This document shows positions 48,401 to 55,029 of a stretch of 64,000 nucleotides of DNA, piece after piece (within the stretch, counting starts at the first letter, position 1; every line of letters begins with the position of its first letter). Both the position numbers and the translations under genes were made by a program. This stretch comes from Varanus komodoensis. Lineage: Eukaryota > Chordata > Lepidosauria > Squamata > Varanidae. The DNA is taken from the NCBI RefSeq assembly GCF_004798865.1, contig NW_025335854.1, forward strand, positions 4,341,288-4,405,287. Reading direction: 5' to 3'. Below the pieces are notes generated by a model. That model did not search any database. It saw only the letters and a list, made by a program, of their open reading frames with translations, and had not been told where the DNA came from.

Positions 48401-51400
48401 TCACACCCAGAAGAGTGAGACAAACACAGGACACGAGAGGAATCTGATAAACAGTGAGACAACAAATAACAGGTACCAAACGGAAGGATCTGGAGGCAGC
48501 GGCATTGCAGACTCTTAGAGAATCTCCAGCCCAGGTGGACCATGGATCTGAGGAGAAACCCCTTCCCTTTCTGGAAGGGCCTCCCCCACAGGAGGTGTTC
48601 CAATGAGCCTTGCTTTCTCTCCTCCTGCTCTGCCGGACCAATCCCTGCTATGGCATGTATTCAACAATCCCTTGCACCTGCACAAGGCAGGAGAAGACCA
48701 GGAAAGACTTCCAGCATCATCGGCCTTCAAGGATGTTTGTCCATCATTATTGATGTTCTCCTACAGACATCCTTGGTAGGTTTCCCAGGAGCACCATGAC
48801 TCTCCAAAGTCAAGTCTGAAAACAACCATCTTAATGGTACAAACCAGTGTGCATTCATCAAGAAAGGGTGGGGAAACGTAGGGTAGGAGGAAGATGGAGG
48901 AAGATGAAGTTCAGGACTTACCGGCAGAGCAGAGTGTCTTGTAATCTGGGCAGCATTCATCGAAGAGGTGGCAGGTATGATCACACTGGCAGCCTTGTGT
49001 TCTAGCATACCCTTCCCCACATCTCCCTGCACAGCTTGATACATCTAAAATCACACAAGACGGCTGTAAATGCTGCCAAAGCAGAATGGGATGTTAGGCA
49101 GGAATGAAGGGCAAAGCAAGTGATGGCAAACAGTTCCCTCTTCACGAGAACAAGACATCTACATATACACACAGTATGCCTTTGATCTCACATGTGTTGC
49201 AACCTCCACCTATTCCAGGACAATAGGAGCATTCCTGTGGTCATAGGATCAATTCTGCAAGGTGCTTCTCCTGTGCAAACCTCATGATGCAGGCAAGAGT
49301 GCAAGGGGCAACTATCAATGCATTGCAACATTTGAGAAGACTATTAAGAAAGCTTTTATTCCACTTGATACTGGACTAGGACCCATGGACTAGCATGACT
49401 AAAGGCCTTGTAGTACTAGTCCAACACATGGTGAGTGCACTGGCTTGGGAAGAGTAACCTAGAAGTTTAAGCTAACATTTAATTTAATTTAATTTATCTA
49501 TCCACTGCTTTGGGGGAGTATTATTTTTGTTCCTGCTTTTAGCTTGTTGGACATGTATTTTATGATGATTTCTTGTTTTCCTGCTCTCAATATTTTGCCA
49601 TTCACTTTAAGCAACTCCTATTGGGAGGAGAAATTGAGTGCATACAATTGTTATTGCTATTATTATTATGTTGCCACGTTCCTTATGTGCATGATGCATT
49701 GCAATCCAGAGAGCTTCAAGCAGATCAAGGTGTGTTTTTAAGGGCTTCCTTTCCCTGGGTGTACCCTGAAAAGCCTCTGTAATAGGAAGAGCATTTTAAC
49801 CAGTGCTCCTGTAACTACAGATGGAAGAAAAACTCTGCAACCCTGCAATGGTCCTGGGAACATTTTGGGCAGGGAGCTCTGGGTCACTCATCCGTACCCC
49901 TTATTCTAATTCAAATGACAGCAACAACACTGGAATACATTCTGCACGTTTGAGTGTATCAGACATAGTCGAATATTGGTGTAAGTGATGCCATGTTTCA
50001 TCTTGAAACACTTGACTAAAGCACGCCAGTCCCTTCGACCTCAGGAGATGTGAGCTCACATGGAATCTTTAAAATATAAGAACCACGACTTAAAAAACAA
50101 TCTTTCTTTCATGGCAGCTTTAAGTCTTCTCTGTCTTGCTTAAGGACAGGGAAGGGCTCAGTGAGAAAGAAGGGGGTTTGCGCCATCACTTGTTCTATGT
50201 AACTGAATGCAATGTTGGTATTTGAGTCATGTACTGTAGATTTCTTTTTTCCAGTGGCGTGCCCTATGCAACACTTATCTCATAGAACAGCTTTATTGCC
50301 AGCTGGCTTTGGTGTTTGGACAACCTATAAACTTCATTGGCCTCTGTTGGTCCCTAAGGTCATTTTGCACACCACAAGTTTAGTCCACATTAATTACTCT
50401 TCCACTGAGGCTGTCTAGCATGGGCCATGTTCATAACATAACATATTTGCACCACACCACACCACCATGCCTTGTTGCCGGAACTCAGGATTGTTGTTTC
50501 CACGGTCCTAGTATGCAGTCACCACAGAGTCTCCTGGAAAGAGTGGCGACTGTTGGAGCTGCTCTAGCCATCCAGCCTCTATGTGTTGACCAACGAGCAA
50601 GAGGCAGGCAACACAAGCAGGAAGCAGGGCACCTTGGGACTGAATTTCAGATACAGTGGCTATCCAGATGTGTGCCATCAATGAGAGGCCAGAATGTAAA
50701 CCATGATAATTTAGAAACCATTTAACTGCTCCTTGGGTTGATTACGGTAAAAACAAAGCATAGGCATTTAGTAACTTCTTGCAGATCACTTAAAGCAGTT
50801 CTTCATTTCTGGCTCCATGTATGGTCCTCTGTATTTTAAATCTTTCCCTCCATGAAGACAAGATGGCAAAAAGAGGAGAAAGTGAGAGAGTGGATTCTTG
50901 CAATAAAGTGAACAGAAACTGATGGGCCATCTACACAGAACCTTGCGCACAATCTAGCCAAAAGTACTTTTAGGTACAATAGATTTCAGTGGAAAACAAG
51001 CCCATATGCGACTTTCCAGTTAAAATCAGTAGGGCTTCTGATCTCATCACACCCTCATTTTCTATATTATGTGTGAAGGTAAGACTACAGTTATTAATAT
51101 TGTGCCATCTTGCAATGAGGCATGCAGTTTTAAAGTTGCAGCAGTGTGTGTGTGTGTGCGCGTGTGTACAGATGTTGCCAAATATTCTTTTAGAATGTTT
51201 TTCACACTTCATGAAACTGGATGCCCATAAGCTACTGTGCTGCAGATTGTCATATTTTGGATAGCTTATAGTGAAATGCAGTGAATGTCAAATCTGTATT
51301 GGTGAATGCGACAGTCACTCAAATGTACTCTTAATGTACAAAAGGTGTGGAAGTATTGATTTTCGGGTGTTAAAATGTATCTAGAATATTCAGCATTCAC

Positions 51401-54400
51401 ACAAGACTGTCAATGTTCACCAGATTTTGGACACTCACAGTAACATGTAAAAATTTTAGACACTGTTCACAAACATCTATGGGTATTGAATTAGCTCACT
51501 CCAACCCCTCATTCTCATGGTGAGAACATTAGTTTCCTCCCTGGCATGTGTGCTTCTGTCTTCTTGCCTCCTTCTCTAGTGTAGTCATAAAGCCTTTGCT
51601 TCCATTTTTTAATTACCTGTGGCTTGTCAGCTCCTCTACTTCCTAAACCATGGTTAATCTTAATTATGGTTTGTTGAAAGAAGGTCACTCCATAGCCTAT
51701 GGTTTAATGTTGAGTAAATTCAAGCAAATAATACTTGACATTAACCACAGTTTTTCATGCCCAGGTGACACATCAGGCCACAGGTAACCAAGACCGGAAG
51801 GAAAAACGTCCAAACTCCTCATGGATCAGAAGTATAGAGGGCAGAACACATGACCCAGAAGCGCTAGGCCTCGTCACGATAAGCCATGGCTTGTGATGGT
51901 GGACGCAGTTAGGCATCTTCAAGGTCATGGACTCAGAGCTCTCATCCTCTGGCAAGTTTTAGCGTGATGTCCAAATGCAACCACCAAGCAATACAGGTTA
52001 GGTGGTGGATGAATAAATATATGCTGATTTTTCAGTTAAGTGAAAATTTGATTTTTTTTTTTTTTTCTGTACGGGTTTGCTGATTCTTTAATCATTGATG
52101 ACACTGAGTCAGTTCCATGAGTGACATTTGGGGCTTCAAGGTCATGTTTCATGACTTATGAAAGAAAAAGTTTTTCATCCCATGGCTTCTGGACAGCATC
52201 TATATGGGGACGGGCTTAGTGGCAGTCCCAGCTCTGATCTTGAAGATTTTCTCCAAGGTTGGGGCTTAAACATTGAGCAGTCGCTTCCCACTGGACCCTC
52301 AGCTAACTGGCAAAGGACTGTGCCAGCTACTGCTTCTTCCAGGTGTCACACCTGCCCTAGAGAAGGCACTGAGTGGGCATTTCAGGGGGCTGGGAGCTGG
52401 AGACCCTATCATTTGGAAGCACTTCCTTTCCTGGTGCCCTGAGAGGCTACATTTAGACAGCTGAAATTGCCATCTAAGTGTTGAGCACAGCAGGAATAAT
52501 TGTGTAGGATTGTGCAGAACTGTAATTGTGTAGAGTCAGATGCTGCACTACATCATTTGTATGGCTACATAATCCGTTCTAGTATTTTCTCCAGTGGGTT
52601 TGAGAGACCAAATGGTTCTCTGCTTATGATCTGTGGCATGAAATGCATTCATCTGAATTAAAAATAAGATGATGGAATATTTAGTGGGCATGGTGTAGAC
52701 TGCAAACTTGTGGTGACCTAATTGGATAGCAACATTAATCATAGTTCCAGTTTTCAGATGTGGATTTAGCATACTAAAATGGAATATATGTAAACTATAT
52801 ACTAGAGTTCCTCCTTATTTGTAGCTGATGGAACTATAGGTGCTAAATATTTCCTTGCAATCTTGCATTTCCTTGGAAGGGGTGGCTATGCACATGCAAA
52901 GGAATATGCATGTCGCAATACTCTTCTCTGAAATGAATGGGGAAGCATGCCCATGAAGAAGCCAATGTGTGCAAAGAGTTCGGCAGTATTCTTTTGTCTC
53001 CTATTGAAAAGAAAGTTTGAAGCATGGTGCGAACTATTCCTTCTTGTGTGAAGTCTTTTCTTTGCACGAGATGATTAAATGAAACTAAAAACTGGAGCAC
53101 ATGTTATACTGGTCCAGACAAAAGCTATAAAACTGCATGATTTGGATGGCATAATCTCCCATGCCTTTTCCCCAACCCTGACTGGTTGCAAATGAAACAG
53201 AAGAGAAAGCATGCCAGTTCTTGTGAACCAATCACTCCTATATCAGCTAGATAGAGCTAAACAACCGGAGGACTCTGCATCCCAAGTGCTTGGTCATGCA
53301 TGCAAACTGGGTCTCCTGGGTGGCTGGGGCAGAGACCACGCAGAATTGTAACTCATGGTTAACTTCATGTGGAGATACACATGGTTAACTCTTGTGTCTC
53401 TCCACCTGGGTCAGTGACTGGGCAACAAGAACCAGCACGCTCACTTGCTCCTAGTTTCTTGTACAACAACCCAAAGCATGAGGCAATCTTGGGTACTTGC
53501 ATCCATGCCTTCAGAGGTACAGTGAACATCCATATCTCTGCTTTATTTTACTGATGGCTGCAGTAAGCAGGATGGACAGTCTCCATCCTGAACCAGCCAT
53601 TCACATCATTAAGACAATCTAGATATCACAGCAGAGAGAGAAATGAACTCACCATCACCATGAGCAGAATACAATTGGCATAATCTGCACATTTGACTGG
53701 TTTCGGTAGGCACAGTAGTCCCACATCACATTGGGTCCTTGTGACCCTACATTTAATCAACCAACCAAAAATCAACCAGGTTTGTTTGTTTGTTTGTTTG
53801 TGAAATATAGATCAATAGATCTATGTCAGTAGATCTTACGACAAGACACAACCCATCAATACAAGCAATGCATCATGAAAGTATACAGTGACAATGATCA
53901 ACTATAATTATAATCACATCGTGTAACCTTATCTCATCTAATAATCCATTCAGTGAGGTCAGAAAACTTGAGGCTGAAAACCCCCTAATGGGAGATCCCC
54001 CCGCCCCCCGCCTCTGCAAGCAGAACCATTTTCATCAGGACCCCAGTAGGAGAGGGAATCAGGAACTGTATTAGATAGAAACTCTTTCAAAATGAATCCC
54101 AGTGATTAGCAAGCCTACTGCAATTTTTAAAATGCTTGCATTTAATACCACATTTGCTTGGTTCTAAGATCGTGTGAGTAAGTCCTCTGGAATAACATGG
54201 GATGTTTGGTGGAGGTGGGGAGCTGCAGGAAGGTTCAGGAAATCCAGTGATTGCTCTGTTGTTAGCAGGGGCCTGAAACGACTCTTTCTATAAGGCAAAG
54301 GGTACCTTTGTGTCCAACTGATAATATATAGGATTGGGAGCTATTTAAATTTAAGTTTTATTTCCATTACTGATATTTCAGTATATTGTACAGCCCAACA

Positions 54401-55029
54401 GCTTTTAAGGCATTGAAAGAGGCAATACAGCATCAAAATTGTCCTGGAGCAAAGCAAGAACATTTCCCCAGGACTCTTTTCTACCCCACTTGATACAGAA
54501 CCCTTTCTGCTCATGTGTTGCAAACTTCAAATATTTTGGAGAACAAGTCGGACTCCCTAGATCAGACAAAGCCAGCTAGACTGGCTACAGACTTGTGACC
54601 CAAACTGAGCTACTGACAATCGTGGCTGATCTCTCTTTATGCTGTAGCAGTTGGAAGTATTCACTGCATGAACAGGTGGCATCACTTTGGCAGTCTCTGG
54701 GGTGTCCCTTGGTGAGAACTTGCAGAATGGTGGGCCCTATCCATGAGGTGGGTACTTCCAATGGTTACAGCTGTGGAGAGTTATTCTTTTGGTTGAAGCC
54801 CCTGTGACAGCCACAAACACCAGCTCCACAAGCCACAGTTCCCAAGCTACACTTTCTTCCAGGTTAATTCTTAACATGTCACATTCACTGGGCTCTGGAC
54901 CAAGGCTCCAGAATCACCCTTCCTAGACAATGTGCATGCAGGACATCTCACGGTACCTTGTGAAGAAACTTGCTGTGCCAGGAGCACCGACATTAAAAGA
55001 AAGGAGCTCCAATATATATTCCATGCCAT
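23612..55029 (-). CDS. PRG4: PRG4, lubricin / proteoglycan 4, complete 12-exon coding region with one assembly gap
   Basis: PRG4 is the secreted mucin-like boundary lubricant of synovial fluid, cartilage surface, tendon and ocular surface. Twelve exons with GT-AG junctions are identified. All internal junctions are phase 1 except the one after exon 8, which is phase 0. The protein has a 24-residue signal segment, two 8-cysteine somatomedin-B domains, a K/P-rich basic segment, a Ser-run and Lys-rich exon, a giant O-glycosylation (mucin) exon, and a hemopexin-like C-terminus with a dibasic convertase site. About 2,013 codons are visible outside the 100-N gap, well above the 1,404 residues of human PRG4. 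All of the excess is in the mucin exon. The gene converges on TPR, as I recall for human. The terminal domains match human closely; the mucin region has no mammalian-type repeats. The frame across the gap is kept only if the true gap length is 2 modulo 3. Confidence 0.96.
23940..24460 (+). mobile_element. L2-like LINE 3' end with open C-terminal coding segment
   Basis: Positions 23949-24323 encode an open 124-codon stretch with [40 protein letters not shown] and [18 protein letters not shown]. This is the conserved C-terminal block of L2/CR1-group reverse transcriptases. The 3' tail GTAAGCCACCCCGAGGCTTA and (AATA)n follow. It is a 5'-truncated, fairly young insertion in the last PRG4 intron. 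Confidence 0.9.
24463..24505 (-). mobile_element. L2-like LINE tail fragment, inverted
   Basis: ATGCCACCCCATTCGCCAAA followed by GCCTTGGGGCAGCTTACAA is the L2-like tail in reverse, placed tail-to-tail against the copy ending at 24460. Confidence 0.8.
24505..24555. repeat. 51-nt perfect inverted repeat (hairpin)
   Basis: AAGTTACCCCAGTGCCAGGT plus GGAAA is followed by a single C and then by its exact reverse complement. The arms are 25 bp. The arm core GTGCCAGGTGGA is also a piece of L2-like LINE sequence. Confidence 0.97.
24862..25272 (+). mobile_element. L2-like LINE 3' end, older copy
   Basis: The coding remnant reads GLGPGYVKEPLLPYV, then [20 protein letters not shown] and LPREIRLAASLYSFW, followed by an AT-rich tail and AAATAAATAAA. 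It is the second + strand copy in the last PRG4 intron. Confidence 0.85.
25944..26069 (-). CDS. PRG4: PRG4 exon 11, hemopexin-like repeat
   Basis: This exon is 126 bp with acceptor TGCGTTTGCAG and donor GTATGT. It encodes GVLQPEVQVASYWRGFPKEI, then SVISIPNDQKPDGYDYYAFS and K. KPDGYDYYAFSK is identical to human. The frame stays open about 80 codons into the intron, but homology resumes only in exon 12. Confidence 0.95.
26594..26664. repeat. (AAAGC)n and (GACA)n microsatellites
   Basis: Five AAAGC units (26594-26620) and six GACA units (26640-26664) lie close together in a PRG4 intron. Confidence 0.95.
26784..26990 (-). CDS. PRG4: PRG4 exon 10, basic linker with convertase site
   Basis: This exon is 207 bp with acceptor TCTGTTACAG and donor GTAGCT. 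It begins GGGLQQYTYKQEGTKKCKKK and contains AVIRKRRRFERAVRPHQ (codons near 26872-26889). Human has VRRRRFERAIGPSQ here, the subtilisin-like proprotein convertase site of lubricin. The lizard Arg/Lys cluster keeps it. Confidence 0.94.
27318..27409 (+). mobile_element. L2-like LINE tail followed by (AAC)n
   Basis: TTGTAAGCCGCCCCGAGGCT...GGGGCAGCATAGAAATG is followed by a run of AAC units (27375-27409) instead of the usual AATA tail. Confidence 0.82.
27430..27615. repeat. Dispersed repeat family C
   Basis: It contains CCATTGAACTCAGTGGGACT then TACTTCTGAGTAGAC, a motif that I recall as very common in squamate genomes. Its class is unknown to me. Decayed relatives lie at 60978-61062 and 55660-55720. 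Confidence 0.6.
28207..28363 (-). CDS. PRG4: PRG4 exon 9, hemopexin-like repeat
   Basis: This exon is 157 bp with acceptor AATTCTCAG and donor GTGGGT. It encodes DSQYWRFTNDKMDEHYPKPI, then KGFGGLNGKIVTALSVGKH and PESVYFFKK. Confidence 0.96.
29560..29700. repeat. Dispersed repeat family B, copy 1
   Basis: AGAAAGAGTGGCAGCTGCTA...GAAGCTGCCCCAGCCAT matches GGAAAGAGTGGCGACTGTTG...GAGCTGCTCTAGCCAT at 50500-50660. The family is not recognised. Confidence 0.5.
30336..30678 (-). mobile_element. Sauria-type SINE (tRNA head, Bov-B-like tail), nearly full length
   Basis: On the - strand it starts GTGGCCCAGTGGTTTAAAC (A box), then GGTTCGAATGT (B box), a unique body with CATGACCACGGAGACCGTC and GAGATGAGCACCGCCCCCTA, and ends near GGGAAACCTTTACCTTTACT. 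The stretch before the end resembles the Bov-B 3' end. Such SINEs are known from lizards. It lies in the PRG4 intron between exons 8 and 9. Confidence 0.87.
30680..32290. other. PRG4 intron 8 remainder, mostly unrecognised
   Basis: The piece near 31590-31625 (GGTTAACTAACCCACAGTCT then GTTGTGTGAC) resembles a squamate DNA-transposon-like repeat, of which parts are also seen near 51650 and 26300. The rest is unrecognised. Confidence 0.45.
32291..32430 (-). CDS. PRG4: PRG4 exon 8, hemopexin-like repeat
   Basis: This exon is 140 bp with acceptor TTGCTTTCTAG and donor GTGGGT. It encodes GHYYWLLDGENAPSPSPRKI, then TEVWGIPSPIDTVFSRCNCD and GKTFFFK. It is very close to human GHYFWML...CNCEGKTFFFK. 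Confidence 0.96.
33153..33239 (-). CDS. PRG4: PRG4 exon 7, start of hemopexin-like domain
   Basis: This exon has 29 codons with acceptor TTTTGTCCCAG and donor GTAAGT. It encodes DVPSEMNLCNRQPADGIVPL, then QNGSLAVFRG, aligning with human DETNICNGKPVDG...NGTLVAFRG. The Cys of NLCN is expected to pair with the last Cys of exon 12. NGS keeps the N-glycosylation sequon. Confidence 0.94.
34935..35325. repeat. Dispersed repeat family A, longer copy (reverse of copies 1 and 2)
   Basis: GTGCAACCAGCAACCTTCTT...and a distal end GAGCTGAGCCCAGGGAATC...AGATTCCTGACACATCC match 58880-59195 along their length. The last about 80 bases match the reverse of 20396-20480. The element may be about 350-400 bp. Confidence 0.6.
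36430..36632 (-). mobile_element. Old tRNA-derived SINE copy
   Basis: It shares GACTGGCCCAAAGTCACCCA and the B-box-like region with the 59220-59450 copy but is strongly diverged. Confidence 0.65.
36995..37190 (+). mobile_element. Old SINE-like copy
   Basis: GGAGTTGTTGCGAGGATAAA...GGGGAAGAG...CTCTGCCCTTCCTCAAAGGA...(GAAT)n resembles the 3' half of the same tRNA-derived SINE. The head is unclear. Confidence 0.5.
37668..42253 (-). CDS. PRG4: PRG4 exon 6, giant mucin-domain exon (contains 100-N gap)
   Basis: This single exon of 4,586 nominal bases has acceptor GTGTGGTTTAG and donor GTACAT. It begins GRESAKAASKSSKSKVVKV and ends VQPEKIVTSLLYK. It is dominated by Thr, Ser and Pro, so it is expected to be densely O-glycosylated. 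From N to C it has: a KLPSTT-type array (41608-42130); non-repetitive S/T-rich sequence (about 40310-41600); 18 units of 28-31 residues (38744-40290); the gap (38644-38743); a 32-residue array (38470-38643); and a TTTT-rich end. No EPAPTTPK mammalian repeat is present. The nominal 100 N breaks the frame artificially; both sides read correctly in their own frames. Confidence 0.93.
38470..38643 (-). repeat. PRG4: PRG4 coding tandem array, 32-residue units
   Basis: Two near-identical units spaced 96 bp apart encode DTPHPDTDDKND / DTPRPDTDDKND followed by PE and a TTE-TTTKS segment. The array runs into the gap, so its copy number is unknown. Confidence 0.88.
38644..38743. other. Assembly gap (100 N) inside the PRG4 mucin array
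   Basis: A run of exactly 100 N lies between the 28-31-residue array and the 32-residue array. A round 100 usually marks a gap of unknown length. It probably hides more repeat units. Confidence 0.97.
38744..40290 (-). repeat. PRG4: PRG4 coding tandem array, 18 units of about 28-31 residues
   Basis: The translation falls into 18 units starting TTSVTETT or similar, each with a TQTDPGDT core and a PEGVDNPDR end, or the longer VDQPDNPDR end. The last unit is cut by the gap. A DNA period of 345 bp (for example 38991 versus 39336) shows that blocks of four units were duplicated. Confidence 0.92.
41608..42130 (-). repeat. PRG4: PRG4 coding minisatellite, TTTKLPSTT-type
   Basis: Short degenerate units of 7-14 residues repeat the core TKLPSTT or TKLPLTT with Thr runs between. 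The + strand shows the same array as repeated GGCAGCTTTGT(C/T)GTGGTTG. Confidence 0.9.
42535..42870 (+). mobile_element. Bov-B (RTE) LINE 3' end with open C-terminal coding segment
   Basis: Positions 42619-42846 encode MKLKYFGHLMRRKGSLEKSL, GKRRRGQQRMRWLDGVTEAV and RKAWRNVVHGV, the hallmark RTE/Bov-B C-terminus. GGGGTCGTGATGGGTTGGAT and a (AAC)n tail follow. It is 5'-truncated and young enough for the frame to be open. It lies in a PRG4 intron beside exon 6. Confidence 0.9.
42873..43118 (+). mobile_element. tRNA-derived SINE with L2-like tail
   Basis: GAGAGCCAGTGTGGCGTAGT opens the copy. The A box is intact, and the B box reads GGGTTCTAGTCCC with one change. The tail ends in repeated AAATCC units. 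It begins directly after the (AAC)n tail of the Bov-B copy. Confidence 0.88.
43120..43500 (-). mobile_element. L2-like LINE 3' end, older subfamily
   Basis: It has a tail-like start (CATGGGCTCACTGAATGG), an AT-rich tract, then AGCTTTTGACCTGGTGCCGA and CTCCCTAAGAAGCTGATGGG, which mirror AAGACC...GGCACCAG and the LP-RE codons of the better copies. Confidence 0.65.
43685..43746. repeat. (CT)n plus alternating purine-pyrimidine tract (potential Z-DNA)
   Basis: A CT run is followed by about 50 bases of alternating GC/GT/AC/AT steps (43697-43746). It lies 86 bases from the donor side of PRG4 exon 5. Confidence 0.95.
43832..43969 (-). CDS. PRG4: PRG4 exon 5, Ser-run and Lys-rich segment
   Basis: This exon has 46 codons with acceptor CTTGACTGTAG and donor GTACGC. 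It encodes [14 protein letters not shown], then KVRRTMASLRDSAAESKKKK and ELAKKK. Human has EHSVSENQE followed by a Ser run and a Lys-rich stretch at the same place. Confidence 0.94.
45084..45365 (-). CDS. PRG4: PRG4 exon 4, basic K/P-rich segment
   Basis: This exon has 94 codons with acceptor GTCTGACTGCAG and donor GTAGGA. A Thr-rich first half (VPTTTVPATTTANRRL) is followed by STIKRSPKLTPKPK, a run of alternating Lys-Pro, and KKAKKQKKVSHEIME. It aligns with human TIKSTTKRSPKPPNKKKTKK but is about twice as long and much more basic. A heparin- or chondroitin-binding role is inferred from charge. Confidence 0.93.
46415..46635 (-). mobile_element. tRNA-derived SINE copy, diverged
   Basis: It contains CTTATCCTCACAACAACCCT, GACTGGCCCTTGGTCACCCA and a degenerate B box (GAACCTGGATC), the same family as 59220-59450. 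It lies 42 bp from PRG4 exon 3. Confidence 0.8.
46677..46793 (-). CDS. PRG4: PRG4 exon 3, somatomedin-B domain 2
   Basis: This exon has 39 codons with acceptor CTTCTGTGCAG and donor GTGAGT. It begins DVSCKGRCNEPFKRGRSCDC and continues to YHKCCPDYAQTCL, with eight cysteines. It is close to human ELSCKGRCFESFERGRECDC. Confidence 0.96.
   Translation of the reverse strand: MSPVKDAAMNPLKGADLVTVMQTVKDITSAVQTTPRHV
46971..47065 (+). mobile_element. Bov-B (RTE) LINE extreme 3' end
   Basis: GGATGGGGGAGGACAGGAAG...GGGTTGGACACGACTTCGCG and (AAC)n match the 3' end of the copy at 42535-42870. Confidence 0.88.
47185..47355 (+). mobile_element. L2-like LINE tail, decayed
   Basis: An AT-rich tract runs into GGCTATGCTATGGGACGGCA and TACAAATACTCTAAATAAAT with AATA repeats. 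Confidence 0.65.
48922..49044 (-). CDS. PRG4: PRG4 exon 2, somatomedin-B domain 1
   Basis: This exon has 41 codons with acceptor GTGATTTTAG and donor GTAAGT. It begins DVSSCAGRCGEGYAR and ends ECCPDYKTLCSA. All eight cysteines of the somatomedin-B knot are present, including the adjacent Cys pair. The domain is shared with vitronectin. Confidence 0.96.
50500..50660. repeat. Dispersed repeat family B, copy 2
   Basis: It is the partner of 29560-29700, sharing the CTGGAAAGAGTGGC and GAGCTGCTCTAGCCAT block. The rest is diverged. Confidence 0.5.
51143..51168. repeat. (GT)n microsatellite
   Basis: This is a GT/GC alternating run in PRG4 intron 1. A shorter GT run lies at 57502-57518, and TTTG units lie at 53781-53801. 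Confidence 0.95.
54957..55029 (-). CDS. PRG4: PRG4 exon 1, signal peptide
   Basis: The start ATG is at 55029-55027 in the strong context CACCATGG. The exon encodes MAWNIYWSSFLLMSVLLAQQ then VSSQ, parallel to human MAWKTLP...QQVSSQ, and ends before GTACCG. The hydrophobic core FLLMSVLLA is a secretion signal, with cleavage probably after VSS. An upstream in-frame ATG exists but sits outside the homology. Confidence 0.93.

Larger units (their letters stand above)
49045..54956. other. PRG4 intron 1 (5.9 kb)
   Basis: It contains a decayed AT-rich LINE-like tract near 49480-49730, family B copy 2, GT, poly-T (near 52050) and TTTG simple repeats, and a TATGGTTTG-type repeat near 51640-51770. No exon with homology was seen. 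Confidence 0.55.
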
